This document shows positions 42,503-51,751 of a stretch of 64,000 nt of DNA, one piece after another. The notes under the pieces are model-generated. The model saw nothing but the letters and a program-made list of their open reading frames with translations. It searched no databases and was not told the DNA's origin. The stretch's first letter is position 1. Each line of letters begins with the position of its first letter. The position numbers and the translations under genes are program-made. The stretch comes from AWTP1-13 sp963832445 (GTDB taxonomy: Bacteria; Pseudomonadota; Alphaproteobacteria; Rhizobiales; Hyphomicrobiaceae): positions 1 through 64,000 of the forward strand of contig CAWHUM010000001.1 of the NCBI GenBank assembly GCA_963832445.1, in the 5' to 3' direction.

Positions 42503-43580
42503 TGGCACTCCCCGCCACGGCGTCGGCCACCTGGTCGGCCACCCTGTCGGAATGCCAGCAGGCGGCCCAGTGGGCGGACCGCTTCTCTTCATAGGGCGGA
42601 AATTCCCGCCGGCAGATGTCGCTGGCGAAGGCGCAGCGCGGCGCGAAGATGCAGCCGGCCGGCAGATTGCTGAGCGCGGGCACCATGCCGGGGATTTCCT
42701 GCAGCCGCTCGGCGCACCCGGCACTCTCGCGCCGCATCAGGGCCAGCCGCGGGATCGAGTTCATCAGCCCCCGCGTGTAGGGGTGCAGCGGATGGGCAAA
42801 CAGATCTTCCACCGTCGCCTCTTCGACCTTGCGCCCGGCATACATGACGATCACACGCTCGGCAGTCTCGGCCACCACGCCCAGATCGTGGGTGATGAGG
42901 ATGACGGCAGTGCCGAGTTCGCGGCGCAGCTTGGCGATCAGGTCGAGGATCTGCGCCTGAATCGTCACGTCGAGCGCGGACGTCGGCTCGTCGGCAATCA
43001 GCACCTTGGGATTGCAGGCCAGCGCCATGGCGATCATGGCGCGCTGGCGCATGCCGCCGGAGAGCTGGTGGGGATATTCCTTCACGCGCTGGCGCGGCTC
43101 GGGAATGCCGACCAGCTGCAGCATCTCGATGGTGCGCGCCAGCGCCACCTTGCGCGAGGCGGTCTCGTGCAGCAGCAGGGCCTCCTCGATCTGGCGGCCG
43201 ATGGTCATGACCGGGTTCAGCGAGGTCATCGGCTCCTGGAAGACCATGGAGATCTCCTTGCCGCGGATGTCGCGCATGGCGGCAAGGTCGAGGCCGACGA
43301 GATCGACGCCGTCGAGCCGCACGGAGCCGTCGACGATGCGGCCCGGCGGATCGGCCACGAGCCGCATCAGCGACAGTGCCGTAACGCTCTTGCCGCAGCC
43401 GGACTCGCCGACGATCGCCAGCAGCTCGCCGCGCCTAAGCGAGAAGGAGACCCCATCGACGGCCTTCACCAGTCCGCCGCGGGTGTAGAAGTAGGTTTTG
43501 AGGTTTTCCACCTCGAGCACGGGCTGGCCGGCGGCACCTTCCTGCGGCGATTCTCGGGCCGGGGTGGCGAGGATTGCCAT
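42495..43580 (-). CDS. dppD: Peptide ABC transporter ATP-binding protein, DppD/OppD type
   Basis: 361 residues. Walker A GESGCGKSV, Q-loop MVFQEPMTSLNPVMTI, signature LSGGMRQRAMIAMAL, Walker B VLIADEPTSALDVTIQ and the C-terminal Cys-rich segment (AGCIFAPRCAFASDICRR) are complete. ATG 43580 abuts the double-hairpin element directly; the AGGA that would serve as ribosome site is 6 bases upstream and lies inside the hairpin arm (43587-43590). Translation of this gene could therefore depend on opening of the hairpin. Confidence 0.93.
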
Positions 43581-43747
43581 CTAGTGTCCTGATCGCGAAA
43601 TTCGTCTTACTGTGCGGCGAACGCGGTACGAATTTCGCGATCTGAAGGACACTAGCAAAATCATGATGCTAGTGTGATTCAGATCGAGAAATCCGCTCCC
43701 GACCCCAGCCCAGCGCGATGGTGCGGACTTCTCGATCATCACACTAG
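43581..43747. repeat. 167-bp double-hairpin element in the dppC-dppD junction
   Basis: Two long hairpins separated by 13 bases. The first (43581-43655) has outer arms CTAGTGTCC/GGACACTAG and inner arms GATCGCGAAATTCGT/ACGAATTTCGCGATC. The second (43669-43747) has outer arms CTAGTGTGA/TCACACTAG and inner arms GATCGAGAAATCCGC/GCGGACTTCTCGATC. A one-base versus four-base bulge (T opposite TTCA) sits between the arms in each, in opposite orientation. The dppC stop codon is the TAG of the terminal CTAG. Confidence 0.92.
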
Positions 43748-44637
43748 AAGCGCTGCCTGGGATCGAGGATGTCACGGATGGCGTCGCCCAGCAGGTTGGT
43801 GCCGAACACCACGGCGCTGATGGCGACGCCGGGGAAGATCACCAGCCAGGGCGCCGTGCGCACGTATTCGGCCGCCGACTCCGACAGCATGCGGCCCCAG
43901 GAGGGGTGCGGCTCGGGGATGCCGAGCCCCAGGAACGCCAGCGCCGATTCCACCAGGATGGCGGAGCCGAATTGGGCGGTCGCCAGCACGATCAACGGCG
44001 CCAGCGTGTTGGGCAACACGTGGCTCACCGCGATGCGCATCTCGCTCATGCCGATCGCGCGCGCCGCCTCCACGTAGGGCATCTCGCGCAGCGACAGGGT
44101 GTTGGACCGAATGATGCGCGCCACGTTGGGCACCAGCGGAATGGCGATGGCGATGATGGTGTTGGTCATGGAGGGGCCCAGCGAGGCCGCCATCACCAGC
44201 GCCATCACCAGCAGCGGCAGCGCCTGCATGATGTCGATGACGCGCTGCACGATGAGGTCGATCCAGCCACCGAAGAAGCCGGACATGAGCCCCACCGTCA
44301 TGCCGATCAGGCAGCCGAGTGCGGTAGCGCCGAGGCCCACGGCAAGCGAGATGCGCGCGCCGTAGATGATGCGCGCAAGCACGTCGCGGCCCATGAAGTC
44401 GGCGCCCAGCGTGTGCTCGCCGCCGGGCGGGGCCAGCGAAGCCCGCGCATTGGTCGTCAAGGGATCGAAGGTGGCGATGGCGTCGGCGAAGATGGCGATG
44501 GTGACGAACGCCAGCATGATCAGCGCGCCGATGGCGCCCAGCGGATAGCGCCGCACGAAAAACGCCAGCTGCCCGATCACGCCGTGCGAGCCGGCGCCGG
44601 CGCGGCGCAGCCCTGCTTCGTGATCGACGACTGCCAC
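43744..44637 (-). CDS. dppC: Peptide ABC transporter permease, DppC type
   Basis: 297 residues from GTG 44637. The N-terminal helix and soluble loop (FDPLTTNARASLAPPGGEHT, LGADFMGRDVLARIIYGARI) are those of DppC/OppC permeases. Five more membrane helices and the ATPase-contact EAA loop (EAARAIGMSEMRIAVSHVLP) follow. The stop codon overlaps the repeat element at 43581-43747, and another copy lies directly upstream at 44641-44807, where GGGA in the hairpin arm is the best ribosome-site candidate. Confidence 0.92.
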   Translation of the reverse strand: MAVVDHEAGLRRAGAGSHGVIGQLAFFVRRYPLGAIGALIMLAFVTIAIFADAIATFDPLTTNARASLAPPGGEHTLGADFMGRDVLARIIYGARISLAVGLGATALGCLIGMTVGLMSGFFGGWIDLIVQRVIDIMQALPLLVMALVMAASLGPSMTNTIIAIAIPLVPNVARIIRSNTLSLREMPYVEAARAIGMSEMRIAVSHVLPNTLAPLIVLATAQFGSAILVESALAFLGLGIPEPHPSWGRMLSESAAEYVRTAPWLVIFPGVAISAVVFGTNLLGDAIRDILDPRQRF

Positions 44638-44640
44638 GGC

Positions 44641-44807
44641 CTAGTGTCCCGATTCCGAAGTTCGCCAAACCTCGATGCCCGTGTCCCGAGCGAACTTCGG
44701 AATCAAAAGGGACACTAGAATCATAGCTTTGCTAGTGCGATTCAGATCGAGAAATTCGCTCCGAGGCATGCGGCGAGTGTCGGCGAATTTCTCGATCATC
44801 ACACTAG
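44641..44807. repeat. 167-bp double-hairpin element in the dppB-dppC junction
   Basis: Same length and layout as 43581-43747. The first hairpin (44641-44718) has outer arms CTAGTGTCCC/GGGACACTAG and inner arms GATTCCGAAGTTCGC/GCGAACTTCGGAATC. A 13-base spacer follows. The second (44732-44807) has outer arms CTAGTGCGA/TCACACTAG and inner arms GATCGAGAAATTCGC/GCGAATTTCTCGATC. Inner arms differ from the other copy at several positions but with compensating changes. The dppB stop codon is the TAG of the terminal CTAG. Confidence 0.92.
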
Positions 44808-45751
44808 TCCTCGTACTTGATGCGCGGATCGAGGGCGACGTAGGCCATGTCGACCACGAAATTGATCACCACCACCACGACCGCAATGAACATCACCAGG
44901 TTCTGCACGATCGGATAATCGCGCCAGCGGATCGCCTCGACCAGGAACCGCGCCACGCCTGGAATGTTGAACACCGTCTCGGTGACGATCAGCCCGCCGA
45001 TCAGGAATGCCGCCTCGATGCCGATGATGGTGACCACCGGCAGCACGGCGTTGCTGAGCGCGTGGTTGTAGTTGACGGCGGAGTCGGAGGCTCCTTTCGC
45101 CCGCGCGGTACGGATATAGTCCTGGCGCAGCACCTCCAGCATCGAGGAGCGCGTCAGCCGCATGACAAGCGCCGAGCTGCGGAAGCCGACGGCGGCGGCG
45201 GGAATGCTGAGCAGCGCCAGCTCACGCATGAGATTGTCCGGCGAGCTGCGGTAGATCGGGATCCAGCCGAACCACTGCACGCAGGCCATCAGGATGAGCA
45301 GGCCCAGCCAGAACGAAGGCAGCGACAGGCCGCTCAGGCTGACCACCCTCAGCACGTAGTCGAGCCAGGTGTCCTGCCGCACCGCGCTGATCACGCCCAG
45401 CGGCACGCCGAACAGAATGGAAAATGCCAGGGCCAGCACGGCCAGCTTGGCCGTCACCGGAATGCGCGGCAGGATCTCGTCGATCGCCGGCTTCTCGGAA
45501 ACGAAGGCGTAGCCGAGATCGCCGCGTGCCAGCCCGGAAATCCAGGTGACGTACTGGGAGACGATCGGCTGGTCGAGGCCCAGCTGGCGCTCGATCTTGG
45601 CCTTCTGGGCCGGGTTAACGAAGCCCGCGGAGTTGAAGATGATGTCGGTGATGTTGCCCGGCACCAGCCGCAGCATGACGAAGATCAGCACCGACATGCC
45701 GAACAGCGTGATGAGCATCAGCAGGAAGCGGCGTACCAGGTAGGCTCCCAC
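44804..45751 (-). CDS. dppB: Peptide ABC transporter permease, DppB type
   Basis: 315 residues from GTG 45751 with AGGAG 7 bases upstream. Typical DppB/OppB permease: YLVRRFLLMLITLFGMSVLI, DQPIVSQYVTWISGLARGDL, six membrane helices and the EAA-type loop (RTARAKGASDSAVNYNHALS). The C-terminus VDMAYVALDPRIKYED is characteristic. It forms the channel with DppC. Its stop codon lies inside the repeat element at 44641-44807. Confidence 0.92.
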   Translation of the reverse strand: MGAYLVRRFLLMLITLFGMSVLIFVMLRLVPGNITDIIFNSAGFVNPAQKAKIERQLGLDQPIVSQYVTWISGLARGDLGYAFVSEKPAIDEILPRIPVTAKLAVLALAFSILFGVPLGVISAVRQDTWLDYVLRVVSLSGLSLPSFWLGLLILMACVQWFGWIPIYRSSPDNLMRELALLSIPAAAVGFRSSALVMRLTRSSMLEVLRQDYIRTARAKGASDSAVNYNHALSNAVLPVVTIIGIEAAFLIGGLIVTETVFNIPGVARFLVEAIRWRDYPIVQNLVMFIAVVVVVINFVVDMAYVALDPRIKYED

Positions 45752-45766
45752 TAGACGTCTCCTGCT

Positions 45767-45888
45767 CTCCCTCTCCCCGCTTGCGGGGAGAGGGTTGGGG
45801 TGAGGGGCAGCCCAAAGCTCCTGTAGCGCCAGCAGCCGCCCCTCACCCTAGCCCTCTCCCCACGGAAGAGTGGGGAGAGGGAACGCTG
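45767..45888. repeat. REP-type palindrome pair between binding-protein gene and dppB
   Basis: CTCTCCCCGCTTGCGGGGAG and CTCTCCCCACGGAAGAGTGG units, each followed or preceded by the CCCTCACCC/GGGTGAGGG block, face each other across about 45 bases. It is related to the REP pairs of the pnt region. Confidence 0.75.
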
Positions 45889-45890
45889 CC

Positions 45891-47489
45891 CTACTTGTCC
45901 AGCCACACGTTCTCGTAGCGCCAATTGTTGTAGATGCTGTTGTGGTGCAGCACGAAGCCCTTCACGTGCGGCTGCCAGCACGTGGCCTGGCGGTCGTAGA
46001 GAATGATGGGGCGGGCCAGGTCCTCGGCGAGCTTGCGTTCGATGTCCCAGACCATCGCCTTGCGTTTGGCCGGGTCGGTCTCCTTCGACTGCTTTTCGAT
46101 CAGTGCGTCGACCTCCTTGTTGCAGTACTGGGTGAGATTGCGCTCGGAGCCGCAGGCGAAGTTCTCGTAGAACACCACGTCGGGGTCGTCGACGCCGATG
46201 CCCGTCAGGTTCAAGCCCACCGAGAATTCCTTGCGCGTCACCTTGGCGTGCCAGATGCTGGTGTCGACCACCTCCAGCTCGCCGTCGATGTGGATCTTCT
46301 TGAGCTGGTCGATCAGGATCACCGCCGGATCGCGGTAGATGGCGATGTTGCGGGTCGACACCTTGACCTTGAGCGGCTTGGCGTCGCTATAGCCGAGCCC
46401 TTCCATGATCTTGCGCGCCTCGGCCCGGCTCTTCTCGATGTCGGCGGCATAGCCCGGCAGCTTCGCCAGCTCCTCGGGCGGCATGCCCCACAAGCCTTCC
46501 GGCGGCGGCAGCATGGCGCCCGACATGTTGGCTTTGCCACTGCTCAGGATGTCGATGTAGGCCTTGCGATCGAGCGTCAGCGCCATCGCCTTGCGAATCT
46601 TGGGCTCATTGAAAGGCGCCGCGGTGGGATTGATGATCAGGTTGGTCGACACATAGGTGGGGGCCAGGTCGCAAATGGCCTTCGGCGCCTGGCTCGTCAC
46701 GTCCTTGAGCAGGGGCACGGTCACGTCGGCCGAGAACGTCAAGTCGAAGTCGCCGGCGACGAAGGCCAGAATGCGCGTTGAGCGGTTCTCGATCACCTTC
46801 CATTCGATGGCGTCGAGGTAGGGCTGGCCCTTTTTCCAGTAGTCGGGGTTGCGCGCGAACTTCACCGTATCGCCGCGCCGGAACTCCACGAACTTGAAGG
46901 GACCCGTGCCGATCGGATTGGTGCGCATGGCCTGGGTCGAGACGTGGCAGGGATAAACCGGCGTGTAGCCGGAGGCCATCATGTTGAGCACCGAGGGCTG
47001 CGGACGGCCGAGCACGAAGGTCGCCTCGTAGTCGCCGTTGACAACCACCTCCTTGACGTTCTGCCACCAGATGCCGCGCGGGTTGCGGCGGAAGTCGTCG
47101 GCGGTGTCCTTGCCGGTCAGCTTGTTCCACGTGCATTGCACGTCCTTGGCGGTGAACGGCTTGCCGTCGTGCCATTTGACGCCTTGGCGCAGCTTGAACG
47201 TGAGCTTGGTGTTGGTCGAATCCCACGCCCAGCTTTCCGCGAGGTCGGGAATGATGGTCTCGGTCGAGTTGAGCTTCTTGCTCTGGTCGAACAGCACCAG
47301 GTTGTTGAACACGGCCATGAACGGCTGCACCGTCGAGATGGTCGCTTCCTCGTGGATCGAGCCACTCGGCAGGTTGTCGCGGTGGTAGATGCGCAGCGTG
47401 CCGCCCTGCTTCTCGGCCAGCGAGGGTGTTACCGCCAAGATCAATGCAAGAAATGAGAAAGCAGCCGCGAAGGCCAGCCTTGCGCGCAT
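45891..47489 (-). CDS. ABC transporter periplasmic substrate-binding protein (SBP family 5)
   Basis: 532 residues with a Sec signal (LAFAAAFSFLALILAVTPSL). Family-5 hallmarks: LVLFDQSKKLNSTETIIPDL, KLTFKLRQGVKWHDGKPFTA, NPIGTGPFKFVEFRRGDTV and the end region RPIILYDRQATCWQPHVKGF. It captures peptides or other amine/glycoside-type ligands in the periplasm for the DppBCDF machine encoded downstream. The ligand cannot be read. It is first in the operon, and a REP pair separates it from dppB, which commonly lets the binding protein be made in excess. Confidence 0.92.
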   Translation of the reverse strand: MRARLAFAAAFSFLALILAVTPSLAEKQGGTLRIYHRDNLPSGSIHEEATISTVQPFMAVFNNLVLFDQSKKLNSTETIIPDLAESWAWDSTNTKLTFKLRQGVKWHDGKPFTAKDVQCTWNKLTGKDTADDFRRNPRGIWWQNVKEVVVNGDYEATFVLGRPQPSVLNMMASGYTPVYPCHVSTQAMRTNPIGTGPFKFVEFRRGDTVKFARNPDYWKKGQPYLDAIEWKVIENRSTRILAFVAGDFDLTFSADVTVPLLKDVTSQAPKAICDLAPTYVSTNLIINPTAAPFNEPKIRKAMALTLDRKAYIDILSSGKANMSGAMLPPPEGLWGMPPEELAKLPGYAADIEKSRAEARKIMEGLGYSDAKPLKVKVSTRNIAIYRDPAVILIDQLKKIHIDGELEVVDTSIWHAKVTRKEFSVGLNLTGIGVDDPDVVFYENFACGSERNLTQYCNKEVDALIEKQSKETDPAKRKAMVWDIERKLAEDLARPIILYDRQATCWQPHVKGFVLHHNSIYNNWRYENVWLDK

Positions 47490-47654
47490 GGACGTCCTCC
47501 CACTGGGCGCCGCTTGGCCAAGTGCGGGACGAGAACTCGCGGCAGCCTCCGGTTCTTGGTCCGCCCACGCTAGACGCCGCTCCCGAGTTCCGCAATAAGC
47601 AATTGGGCAGAGGGTGGAACTCTACTCCTGATGGGAGGGATGGCGGCTCTCAGG

Positions 47655-48461
47655 TTACTTCGCGAGCCGCTCGATCAGCGCCATTGCCGCCGCCGGCGCC
47701 CGCACTTTGCCCTCGTGGATGAAATACACGAACACGTCGCGCGGCTCGGCCTTGAGCTTGTGCTTGGGATCGACCAGCGCCAGGCCTTTGGGCGCGCCGC
47801 CCTTGGCCCACACCTTCGCCCGCTCGGCCCACTGGTCGAGCTGCTTTGGCGGATAGCCGGTGGCGATGTCGTCGCTGCCCTTCTGCAGCCGGGCATAGAC
47901 GAAATCGCCGATCGGATCGGGGATGGCCGGGTAGCTCGCGTGCTCGGCGTACACCGCCGGGATCTGGAACCGGCGCAGCAGCGCCGTGAAAGCCGGCGTC
48001 ATGAACGAAGCGTGGCGCGGCTCCACCACGTGGCGCAGCTTGGTCGAGCCCCATATGGGCGGCAGCTGCTCGAGGAACTTGCCGAAGTCGACCTCGTCGA
48101 ACTTCTTGGTCGCCGCGAACTGCCACAGCAGCGGCCCGAGCCGGGAGCCGAGCTCGGTCACGCCGGAATCGAGGAACCGCTTGATCGAGTCGCCCGCCTC
48201 CGCCAGCACGCGCCGGTTCACGGCATAGCGCACGCCCTTCACCGAGAACACGAAGCCTTCCGGCGTCTCCTCGCGCCACTTGGCGAAGGTCGAGGGCACC
48301 TGCGTGCGGTAGAAGGTGCCGTTGATCTCGATCGTGGTGAGGCGCTGGCTCGCGTATTCCAGCTCGCGCGAATGCGGCAGGCCCTTGGGATAGAACACGC
48401 CGCGCCACGGCTCGAACGTCCACCCGCCGACGCCGACCCTTATCTTGCCTTGCTTGGCCAT
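47655..48461 (-). CDS. DUF72 domain-containing protein
   Basis: 268 residues from ATG 48461. DUF72 TIM-barrel motifs: IRVGVGGWTFEPWRGVFYP, LEYASQRLTTIEINGTFYR, FVFSVKGVRYAVNRR, LGPLLWQFAATKKFD and VVEPRHASF. The family (YecE-like) is widespread and its reaction is not established. The protein is soluble and cytoplasmic. It stands alone between the Dpp operon and the Tct operon. Confidence 0.88.
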   Translation of the reverse strand: MAKQGKIRVGVGGWTFEPWRGVFYPKGLPHSRELEYASQRLTTIEINGTFYRTQVPSTFAKWREETPEGFVFSVKGVRYAVNRRVLAEAGDSIKRFLDSGVTELGSRLGPLLWQFAATKKFDEVDFGKFLEQLPPIWGSTKLRHVVEPRHASFMTPAFTALLRRFQIPAVYAEHASYPAIPDPIGDFVYARLQKGSDDIATGYPPKQLDQWAERAKVWAKGGAPKGLALVDPKHKLKAEPRDVFVYFIHEGKVRAPAAAMALIERLAK

Positions 48462-48656
48462 GCGCCATCCTAAGACAGAGTGGACCCGCAAAGCCAACCG
48501 ATGATGCAAGATTGCTGACACTCGGGGCATTGGGTGCCTGCCCGCGCAGCAGTTTGAGGAGTTGGGTGAATTTGTTGACAGCCGCAGCGCCAGGCTGATG
48601 TACTCGCGAGCCCGCCCCGATCTTGCTGCGGCGGAGAATCGCGACGGGAGACAGTC

Positions 48657-49595
48657 ATGCGCGTCTTTTGGTCATGTGTGCTTGCGGCTGCTGTTGCTCT
48701 GGGGATCGCGTCGAGTGCCGATGCAGCATGGCCCGAGAAGCCGATTACTATCACGGTGGGCTTCGGCGCAGGCGGCACGACCGACGTTGCTGCGCGCGTG
48801 GTCGGCGAGGTCTTGAGCAAGAATCTCGGCCAGCCGGTCGTCATCGAGAACAAGCCCGGCGCCGGCGGGGCGCTCGCAGCCACACAGCTGATGAAAGCTC
48901 CGGCCGACGGATACAGCCTGGTCGCCAACACCTCCACGACCATGACGTTCGACCCGCATGCCACCTCGCTCACCTACACGGTCGACGATTTCAGCTACCT
49001 CGCCGCCATCGGCGAGTTTCCCGAGGCCTACATCGCGCTCCCCGACAAGGGCTGGAAGACGCTCAACGATGCCCTCGCCGCCGGCAAGGATAAGGGCCTC
49101 AACTACGCCTCGACCACATCGGTCGACCGCGTCGTATCCGCACTGATCGCCAAGAAAACCGGAACGCCTCTGTCGGCCGTTCCGACCAAGGGGGGCGCCG
49201 AGGCCGTGACCCAGGTGATGGGCGGCCACGTCGATCTCGCCTACAGCTCGGGTGCCTACATCCCGCAGGCCCAGGCCGGGCAGGTCAAGGTGATCGCGAT
49301 GCTGAGCGACAAGCGGCACCCCGACATGCCCGACGCGCCGACACTGCTCGAGCTCGGCTTCGATCTCGCCAGTGTCAACCTCATTACCTTCATGGCGCCC
49401 AAGGACCTTCCGGCCGACATCCGTGCCAAGCTGACCGCCGCCTTCGCTGCCGTGGCCAAGGATGAGAAGATCGTCGACCTCATGAAGAAGCGCAGCCTCG
49501 GCACCACCGTGCTGATCGGCGACGACCTCACCAACACGATGCGCGCGCACAGCAAGCGCTTCAAGGACATGATCGACCGGAGCAAGGCGCAATGA
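48657..49595 (+). CDS. tctC: Tripartite tricarboxylate transporter substrate-binding protein TctC (Bug family)
   Basis: 312 residues with a signal peptide (SCVLAAAVALGIASSADA). The mature start AWPEKPITITVGFGAGGTTD, VVIENKPGAGGALAATQLMK and the region GGHVDLAYSSGAYIPQAQAG are Bug hallmarks. It delivers a carboxylate to the TctAB permease. Its end overlaps the tctB start (ATGA), giving a complete tctCBA operon. The substrate is not known. Confidence 0.92.
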   Translation: MRVFWSCVLAAAVALGIASSADAAWPEKPITITVGFGAGGTTDVAARVVGEVLSKNLGQPVVIENKPGAGGALAATQLMKAPADGYSLVANTSTTMTFDPHATSLTYTVDDFSYLAAIGEFPEAYIALPDKGWKTLNDALAAGKDKGLNYASTTSVDRVVSALIAKKTGTPLSAVPTKGGAEAVTQVMGGHVDLAYSSGAYIPQAQAGQVKVIAMLSDKRHPDMPDAPTLLELGFDLASVNLITFMAPKDLPADIRAKLTAAFAAVAKDEKIVDLMKKRSLGTTVLIGDDLTNTMRAHSKRFKDMIDRSKAQ

Positions 49596-50038
49596 ACGGG
49601 GACGAGAGAGGCGTCACGGCCTCTCGCCTCGCTGCGCTCAGGGAGACGGCCGTGGTTGCCGGTCTGGCGCTGGCGGCCCTGTGGGTGATCCCCCGCCAGA
49701 CCGCGTCAGGCACGGTGCTGGGATTGCAGCCGGGATTGCTGCCGACGGTCTGCGCCGGAGTCATTGTCGTCGTCGCCCTGTTGGCCCTGGTGTTGCGGCT
49801 GTGGCGGCCGGAGCTTTTGCGGCCGGAGAGGTCGGCGCCGATCTGGCCGGCTGCGTTGATCGCGGCGGTGGCGATTGCAGGCGTCCTTGCCCTGCAGTTT
49901 CTCGGACCGGTCGCCTGCGGCCTCTTGGTTGTCGCGCTGGGCCTGGCTGCGCTCGGCGAGAGGCGCCTGCGCATCGTGCTCCCCACTCTGGCCGGCACCG
50001 CAGCGGCACTCGCAATCGTCTTCCAGCCCTGGCGCTAG
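49592..50038 (+). CDS. tctB: Tripartite tricarboxylate transporter small subunit TctB
   Basis: 148 residues with four membrane helices (ETAVVAGLALAALWVIP, VCAGVIVVVALLALVLRLW, AALIAAVAIAGVLALQFL, and the C-terminal pair). Low sequence conservation is normal for TctB; position between tctC and tctA and topology decide the call. It overlaps tctC by 4 bases and precedes tctA by 4 bases. Confidence 0.87.
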   Translation: MNGDERGVTASRLAALRETAVVAGLALAALWVIPRQTASGTVLGLQPGLLPTVCAGVIVVVALLALVLRLWRPELLRPERSAPIWPAALIAAVAIAGVLALQFLGPVACGLLVVALGLAALGERRLRIVLPTLAGTAAALAIVFQPWR

Positions 50039-50042
50039 TGTG

Positions 50043-51539
50043 ATGTCTACAGCGCTCCTCGGGTTTGCCGATGCGCTGCGGCCCGACGTCGTGCTGTTCG
50101 TATTTGTCGGCGTGCTCATCGGCTACTTCGTCGGCGTGCTGCCGGGCCTCAACCGGCCGGCGGCGCTCGCCATCGCCGTACCGCTCAGCTACTACATGTC
50201 GCCGCTGTCGGCCGTCGCCTTTCTCATCGGCATCGCCAAGGCGAGCGGCGCCGGCGGCGCCACCACGGCGATCCTCATCAACACGCCGGGCGAGCCCAAC
50301 GCCGCGGCCACCGCGCTCGACGGCTATCCGCTGGCCAAGGCGGGCAAGGCCGAGAAGGCCCTCAAGGTCGCGCTCTATGCCTCCGTCGCCGGCGACATCC
50401 TGGCGACGGCCGTGTTGATCGCTGTGGCCGAGCCATTGGCACGGCTGGCATTGCGGGTCGGCCCCGTCGAGCTGACGGCGGTGACGTTCCTCGCCCTGAC
50501 ATTCATTGCCGCGCTCTCGGGCAGGTCGCTCGCGCGCGGTCTCATCGCCGCGTTCTTCGGCATCCTCGTCGCGATGATCGGCACGGACTCGGAAACGGCA
50601 AGCCCGCGCCTGACCTTCGGCTTCATCGAACTTGCCGACGGCGTGCCGATCATGGCCGTGACCGTCGGCATGCTGGCGCTGACCGAAATGCTGATCCAGG
50701 GCGAGGAATATCTGACGCGCGAGCCCGACACTCCCCTCGAGCCTCCGGAAGTCACGTCCACGGACCGCCAGCTGACGCTCTCCGAGATCAAGAGCATCAC
50801 GCCCACCACGCTGGTCTCGAGCGGCGTCGGCATCGTTGCCGGCATCATTCCGGGCCTGGGGCCGACCGTGGCATCGTTCCTGGCCTACGCGCTCGCCAAG
50901 CGCTGGGCCAAGCCGCACGAACGTTTCGGTGAGGGCGAGATCAAAGGCGTCGCCGCCGCGGAAACCGCCGACAACGCCGTCATCCCGGCGAGCCTCATCC
51001 CGCTCTTTGCCCTGGGCCTGCCCGGCAGCGTGTCTGCCGCCATCATCATCGCCGCGTTCACCGTGCACGGCGTGACGCCCGGCCCGCGCATGTTCGAGGA
51101 GCACGGCCGGCTGATGTACGGCATCTACGGTGCCATGATCGTGGCGAGCCTGCTGATGCTGGTCGTCGGCCGCGTCGGCCTCACGGTGTTTGCACAGCTC
51201 ACCCGGATTCCGGCAACCGTCATCATCCCCTGCGTCATCGCCATCTGCATTGTGGGCGCGTTCGCGGAGACGAAGTCGCTGTTCTCGGTGTGGCTGATGC
51301 TCGGCTTCGGCGTGTTGGGCTGGGTGATGCACCGCTACGACTATTCACGCATCACCTTTCTGATCGGCTTCGTCGTGGGGCCGCTGTTCGAGCTCGCGCT
51401 ACGCCAGTCGCTCATCATCACGCACAGCGACCCCGCACGGCTGCTGCAGCACCCCGTCGCGCTTCTGGTGCTGCTCTGTGCCGTCGCTGTCGCGGTGTAC
51501 TTTACCAAGTCACCCCACGGCGAGGGACCAGCCGGCTGA
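50043..51539 (+). CDS. tctA: Tripartite tricarboxylate transporter large permease TctA
   Basis: 498 residues from ATG 50043. Family motifs are clear: GVLIGYFVGVLPGLNRPAAL, GATTAILINTPGEPNAAATA and, in the second half, IVAGIIPGLGPTVASFLAY and ETADNAVIPASLIPLFALGL. About twelve membrane helices. It is the ion-coupled channel subunit of the tctCBA system for citrate-like or aromatic carboxylates. Confidence 0.93.
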   Translation: MSTALLGFADALRPDVVLFVFVGVLIGYFVGVLPGLNRPAALAIAVPLSYYMSPLSAVAFLIGIAKASGAGGATTAILINTPGEPNAAATALDGYPLAKAGKAEKALKVALYASVAGDILATAVLIAVAEPLARLALRVGPVELTAVTFLALTFIAALSGRSLARGLIAAFFGILVAMIGTDSETASPRLTFGFIELADGVPIMAVTVGMLALTEMLIQGEEYLTREPDTPLEPPEVTSTDRQLTLSEIKSITPTTLVSSGVGIVAGIIPGLGPTVASFLAYALAKRWAKPHERFGEGEIKGVAAAETADNAVIPASLIPLFALGLPGSVSAAIIIAAFTVHGVTPGPRMFEEHGRLMYGIYGAMIVASLLMLVVGRVGLTVFAQLTRIPATVIIPCVIAICIVGAFAETKSLFSVWLMLGFGVLGWVMHRYDYSRITFLIGFVVGPLFELALRQSLIITHSDPARLLQHPVALLVLLCAVAVAVYFTKSPHGEGPAG

Positions 51540-51608
51540 CATCTCGATCGGCTGCGCTCCTTTGCCGTGCGCGGGATCGCACGACGCTGGCGTTACGCAT
51601 CGGCAGCC

Positions 51609-51713
51609 TCAAGCCGCGGCGGGGTAGTCGGTGTAGCCCTCCGGCCCTTCCGAGTAGAACGTCTCGCTCACCCATGTGTTGAGCGGGGCGCCGAGCGCGA
51701 ACCGGCGCGGCAG
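51609..51713 (-). pseudogene. C-terminal tail of a NemA-like alkene reductase (remnant)
   Basis: The last 34 codons only: LPRRFALGAPLNTWVSETFY then SEGPEGYTDYPAAA and stop, the conserved end of old-yellow-enzyme alkene reductases (NemA). Nothing of the flavin barrel remains upstream. A nearly identical but longer tail lies at 53578-53816 on the same strand, so the two bracket the regulator-SDR-darcynin segment. Confidence 0.82.
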
Positions 51714-51751
51714 AGCGCATCCGGGGAGAGAAACCGTCGCGCCGGCACTTG

